NCBI GenBank assembly: GCA_026745465.1
Contig: JACYXH010000271.1
Location: 10,001 to 74,000, forward strand
Origin: Lota lota
Lineage: Eukaryota > Chordata > Actinopteri > Gadiformes > Lotidae
DNA length: 64,000 nucleotides
Reading direction: 5' to 3'
Part shown: positions 46,683 to 64,000 of the stretch, piece by piece
How positions within the stretch are numbered: position 1 is the first letter of the stretch
How the letters are laid out: the number at the start of each line of letters is the position of its first letter
Program-made: the position numbers and the translations under genes
Notes under the pieces: model-generated
Databases searched by the model: none
Told to the model about the DNA's origin: nothing
Seen by the model: the letters and a program-made list of their open reading frames with translations, nothing else

Positions 46683-47252
46683 TGGTTGTGAGGCAGGTTG
46701 TCCTTAAATATCGAGGAGTGGCTTCATATGAATATGAGCAGCGGCAAAGTCAATATTCTTAGTCATAAAAGATCAACTTTATTTGGCAGTAAGTCGCTTT
46801 CTTATCAAGTAAGGCACAGCATGTAATTGACTATTTTGTAAAATTAAAGGTATCGGCCTACACGTTTTTGACATGACTCATTTTATGCCTTTTGTATATC
46901 ATGTAGAAAAATCCCCTTTATTGCAGCTATGTCTTATATTTACACAAATAATACAGCATTCAGTCATTACAAACATACAAATGTCCACAATTCGTTACAT
47001 TACTACATCATATAACACAAAATAATGCTGCTACCTAGTAAGCGTAGCATTTAGCAGGCACTTGATGACATTAGCTCCTAAAATTCACCATAACTACTTG
47101 AATGTCTGTTCTTCCCCCCCCCCCACCCCCCCCCCCCCAACCACCACCACCACCACCACCCATGTTGTATTTATATTAACTTGTGTGTGTGTGTGAATAT
47201 TACACACACAATATATCGTAGACAACCCGGCGACGTGCTGTTTGGGATTCGT
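46683..47252. other. 5' flank of gcnt copy 3 and spacer to the furin-repeat gene
   Basis: The part to about 47110 duplicates the flank of copy 2. It is followed by a C run broken by A (47116-47138), ACC triplets (47141-47160) and a short TG run. The 3' untranslated region of the minus-strand furin-repeat gene ends somewhere here. Confidence 0.6.
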
Positions 47253-59979
<12,727 letters not shown>

Positions 59980-60036
59980 TGCGATCGCGAGGACTCACGT
60001 TGATGAAGACGGTGTCCTGAACGGCTCTGGCAGGTG

Positions 60037-60121
60037 GGGAGGGAGCGGGAGAGGGAGAGGGAGAGGGAGAGGGAGAGGGAGAGGGAGAGGGAGAGGGAGA
60101 GGGAGAGGGAGAGGGAGAGGG
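60037..60121. repeat. GAGAGG hexamer tract
   Basis: About 14 hexamer units, only 60 bp upstream of the furin-repeat start codon. Confidence 0.95.
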
Positions 60122-60272
60122 CTCTGTCGCACCACTAGTGGTAGCGGTGGGCAACCGTGAGATAACTTGCTAGACCAGCTAGCTCCAGTGGGACTGAACA
60201 AAGCGCTGTGGTCAGAGCAGAACCGGGGGGAAATTGTTTCACAATATCACCCAAAATCATTCCGACAGTACG

Positions 60273-60425
60273 GTAATGATGGTGGTGATGGTGATGATGA
60301 TGATGGTGATGGTGATGGTGATGATGCTGATGATGATGATTATGGTGATAATGATGATGATGGTGATGATGGTGATGAGGATGATGATGATGATGGTGAT
60401 AGTGATAATGACGATGATAAAACAT
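60273..60425. repeat. GATGGT/GATGAT trinucleotide tract
   Basis: About 150 bp of interleaved GAT and GGT triplets with rare interruptions. Confidence 0.95.
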
Positions 60426-60793
60426 AGATAGAAAAATAGAAAAGATAAGATAGATAGAGAGAGAGACGAATGAATGGATGGATGGATGAGATGTCGAGGA
60501 AACATTAATTTCCCATGAATAGAGGATACAATCACCTCATCTATCCTGCAACGTGTTGGTACTTCAAACGTGCTTACTGATGAGCATTTTAAAATGGTAC
60601 TCTTAATGTCATAGTCTGAGCGTAGCAAACAAGTGACTTCTAAGCTCCTCATCAAATCACAATCTTCACGAGGGCGTGGCGTGAGCAGAATCCAATTCAC
60701 TGTCTGACGTCACACGACAGTCAAATCAGAAGGAGGCGTGGCTATGATCTGCTGCAGCGGAATATGTGCATGGTAGTTGTTGGCTATCCAACG

Positions 60794-60940
60794 ATCCGAA
60801 CGTACAATGGGCGGTATCTTTCTGTCCGCGACAAAACAATCAGCGGTTGGTTTGAAGCGGAGAGAGGTACCGCCCACTGCACGTTCGGATCGGTGATTGG
60901 TTACTACTGGACAGAGGTACCGCCTGCTGTACGTTCGAAC
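60794..60940. promoter_or_regulatory. Three copies of a 32-bp element in a promoter-like block
   Basis: Copies lie at 60859-60890 and 60909-60940 on the plus strand and at 60794-60827 on the minus strand. All share GTACCGCC (ATACCGCC in the minus copy) and ACGTTCG. ATTGG words (inverted CCAAT) lie between the plus-strand copies, and the surroundings are CpG-rich. Together with the candidate first exon that follows, this fits a CpG promoter. Confidence 0.5.
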
Positions 60941-60969
60941 CCTTGGATCTCGCGACTCTACCATAACAT

Positions 60970-61082
60970 TACACGGGGATGCGAGAGCGAGCGAGCGAGC
61001 GACTGTCAGTCAGGAATTAAGGGTTCGTTAGATGCTCCGAGTTTTCCACAATGATGGAGGAGTAATGCAAGCGAAGAGAACG
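60970..61082 (+). other. Possible first exon of a plus-strand gene
   Basis: CpG-rich leader-like sequence with GAGCGAGC repeats leads to an ATG at 61063 and six codons (MQAKRT) running into a strong donor, ACG/GTAAGG (GT at 61083-61084). An earlier ATG at 61051 meets a stop after four codons. No downstream exon is visible before 64000, so the gene is unidentified. Confidence 0.3.
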
Positions 61083-61642
61083 GTAAGGTTACATGTCTTT
61101 TGTGAATCGACAGGCGAATGTAGTAGGCCGTGATACGTGACGTTCACGCGAAAGCACTGCAGACAGGTGCACCTGTTTTATGTGACTATGCGTAGGCCTA
61201 TTTATGTACATTTGTGGATTCATTTACGGTTTTTGCCAAGCGTAGCCACCTGCATTGCATGTGTTAACTCACACGACCAGGTTACATATAGCAGCTCTGG
61301 GTGTAGCCTGTGTCTCGGGAGTAGAAAACACGTATGTGATGCTCCACAATACTTTAGTCTACTAGTTATATTGCCATCTGAATCACAGCAACTCCAATAC
61401 TGGCATCTACCAATTCCACGTTTTTTTTCTGGAATCCAAATCGTTGTATCGATGGTGATGAACACCAGAAACATTTATTATTGAAAAACAATGCCAATAT
61501 GCGTCAGTAGTAGCCTACGCATCATTCGAACCGAGAATCGATAATTTTTCTAACACAATATTTGAATTGTTAATACATACAATGCAACAAGACCCAAAGC
61601 CATAGCCCTTTACTAGCTGCTTGGGTTGACTTATTGAGTTAG

Positions 61643-61645
<3 letters not shown>

Positions 61646-61725
<80 letters not shown>

Positions 61726-61771
61726 TATGTGGACGTGTGTGTGTGTGTGTGGTGTGTGTGTGTGTGTGTGG
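61646..61771. repeat. TG microsatellite
   Basis: About 37 pure TG units, then CGCGTATG and further TG blocks. Confidence 0.97.
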
Positions 61772-63073
61772 CGTAGATTGAACACAGTCAGGGCATAACA
61801 ACAAAGCTGACCCCAACTCGCCCACCCACCACCTCCTAGCTGCCATGTCAGGCCAGGCCAGTGCCACGGAGGAGCTCGGTGCACCAGCACCGAGTTGGGG
61901 GAGGGGAGGTGAGGGGGGGGGTCAGTTACCACCTGATCAGTTGCCACAGCCAATTCTATCCCTGTCACTGGCATTTAGCACTGGAGCAAGTGAACGGCGA
62001 TGACGGCTGTTGGTGAACTCCGTGGGGCTTTCACGCTGCACCTGCGTTGATGCACAGTGACACGTCTGGCTTGCCAACAACACCGTCAGCCCCGGTGCTA
62101 GAAATGTGGATTTGCTGAATTTGTGTGTGGACGCTCTTATCGTGACAGTACTGGTCTGGTGATAAGTCGCACGGTGTGGGATTAGGGTGTGAGACATATC
62201 AGAAGATGTTACAAAGACCATGACTTGGGTTGTCAGGATGGGTGCATCAAGACATTTATTGCACGTGTGAATGCATTGTCATATGTTGTATTAAACGTTC
62301 ACAATCAATCCCATTGTAAGCATTTTAGAGGCACCACATCCAGAGAGCATTAAATAACGGCCCTTTTTAATTGTTGACATAAAACATGCTGTAGCACGGT
62401 TGGCTTCTATGATGCTAGTGCTCTGCTGTTGTCATCACTAGTAGACGACATGGCGCGCTGGTCTCTCCCTCACTGGTTTGGCCTCACTGCGGTTAAACGC
62501 TGGAGATGAGATTAGTCCAGCTGAGTGGCCCGTGGCAATCGTGACTCAACCAGCAGCCGGCTTTGAAGCCGGGGCCTGTTCTGCCAGACGTCTGGTCCCC
62601 ACAGGTCGGCGCAGAAGCCGTGTACAGGGGGATGTCTGCAGACAGACCGAGGTCAGGCAGAGGCCGGGGGAGGGGGGGGGCGGAGGAGAGGAGGCAGGTC
62701 AGGTGGAGGGGGGAAAGGGGTCGCCGTCACAAGCTAAGGGGTCCGGGGGGGGCACTAGAAGCCTGCTGGAGTGGTGATCCGGTGGCATCCTGGAACCTGG
62801 ATTGCAGTGTGTGTTCTTTCTCCTCTCTTTCCTTGGATGTTGCATTACAGAAAAGGGGCTGCTCTTTGTTTTGCGTTGTAAATGTTGACAAAATGTTGCG
62901 TTGGGCAGCATGAAGTGAATGTGATTAGGGCCTTGGAACGCTGTTCCTGATTGTATTGAACAGTAGCATTTATATATCCCATGCATGTGCTGCTATACAA
63001 TGTGCTTGGTTGAGCAACACCAGTGACTCATTAATCTCATTAAAATAAATGTGTAAATAGGACAGAGAAAGGT

Positions 63074-63213
<140 letters not shown>

Positions 63214-64000
63214 CTCTCACTTGCCTGCATGTGTATTGTCAGAAAGAAAGGTGGCTGTAGATGCCTCCTATTGCTGTTTTCTCCTCAAAAGGCCCGCTAG
63301 GCACGACTATACAAATACTTTGTAGAATTAGCAAGTGAACGGCTCTTCAATTAGAAGAGAATGACCCAGAGTCAAGGAGAATCATATTAAATCAAGGAGA
63401 GACAGGGTTTATTCTTATACTATCTATAACAATAAAACAGCTTGGTTTTAGTTCCGATCTTCTGAAAATATAATTATTATAATTATTATGTTCGTTTATA
63501 TTTCTGTTAATGTGTTGTGTTTCTTAGTGAATGCCAGTTGCCTTTTGTTTAATCTCCATTGCCTCTGTATGGTATGCCAAGGGTGCAATGCTAAAGCGTT
63601 GCGTGTAAACCATTGGTTTCATACTGGGAAGGCCACGTGACCTGTAAAGAAGCTTTGAGGTAGAGCGATCTTTGGGACGAAGGGTAGAAACCTGTTCTTC
63701 AGCCTCAACGTCCGAATATGTTCTTTGTCAATAAGACCCAAAACAACGAATATGAGCACGAGACAAACACCCAGACGTGGACGCTGGCGACCCTGCGTCC
63801 ACGTCACGTGACTGTCAAGTTTCTGTCTGCAAAAACAAAATGGCTGACATTTATTTTATGAATCTGTGGAAAATGCAATATTGTTTGTTAGTCTCTGCAT
63901 TAGGATGCGTTTTGATATAATTTCTAGCGAGAAATGGGCATCTTATTTTCGTGATCGTCGTTCAGTGAGCGTATATGATGTTGTTAGTGAAGTTTGTTAG

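Larger units (their letters stand above)
59980..60793. other. 5' side of the furin-repeat gene with hexamer and GATR repeats
   Basis: This holds a GAGAGG hexamer tract (60037-60121) and a GATG/GGT-type tract (60273-60425). The transcription start and leader of the furin-repeat gene must lie in or beyond it. No exon other than the possible leader discussed in the findings is visible. Confidence 0.5.

Overview
This window is vertebrate genomic DNA and almost certainly from a ray-finned fish. It has split genes with GT-AG introns, long AT-rich noncoding stretches, and a very heavy load of simple repeats: CA/TG, GA/CT, GAA, ACC, and many uninterrupted G or C runs of about 20-32 bases. The gene content (foxb1, bnip2 and core-2 GlcNAc-transferase genes) matches the vertebrate FOXB1-BNIP2-GCNT3 neighbourhood, human 15q22. 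Such dense dinucleotide repeats recall codfish genomes, but no species can be named from the sequence alone.

Layout, left to right. Positions 1-4,979 are repeat-rich flank and the foxb1 3' side. The single-exon forkhead gene foxb1 lies on the minus strand at 4,980-5,921. A gene-poor interval of about 24 kb follows (5,922-30,008). I see no credible coding exon there. It holds microsatellites, a 0.9-kb 21-bp minisatellite, and AT-rich homeobox/POU-site-rich blocks that look like candidate enhancers of the developmental gene. bnip2 runs on the plus strand from 30,275 to 38,102; I could join 11 coding exons in frame into 469 codons. Next comes a minus-strand tandem array of gcnt3-like genes: two whole single-exon copies (39,756-41,054 and 44,458-45,762) and one 3'-truncated copy (46,218-46,682).

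The right third holds the least familiar gene. It is a 16-exon minus-strand gene (59,979 down to 47,253) whose exons join in one frame to 958 codons. It encodes a signal peptide, about 16 furin-type cysteine-rich repeats, one membrane span and a 74-residue tail with two acidic patches. It resembles the C-terminal half of the membrane-bound PCSK5 (PC5/6B) convertase without any protease or P domain. Its introns carry two copies of an uncharacterised interspersed element, a perfect 32-bp inverted repeat, and an intact 124-codon open frame on the opposite strand. Upstream is a promoter-like block with three copies of a 32-bp element, and a possible plus-strand first exon ending at 61,082.

The genes do not form an operon or a known pathway. 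foxb1 is a nuclear regulator, bnip2 a cytosolic BCH-domain scaffold, the gcnt copies Golgi mucin-glycan enzymes, and the furin-repeat protein a predicted secretory-pathway membrane protein. All homology statements rest on reading motifs by eye; no database search was run.
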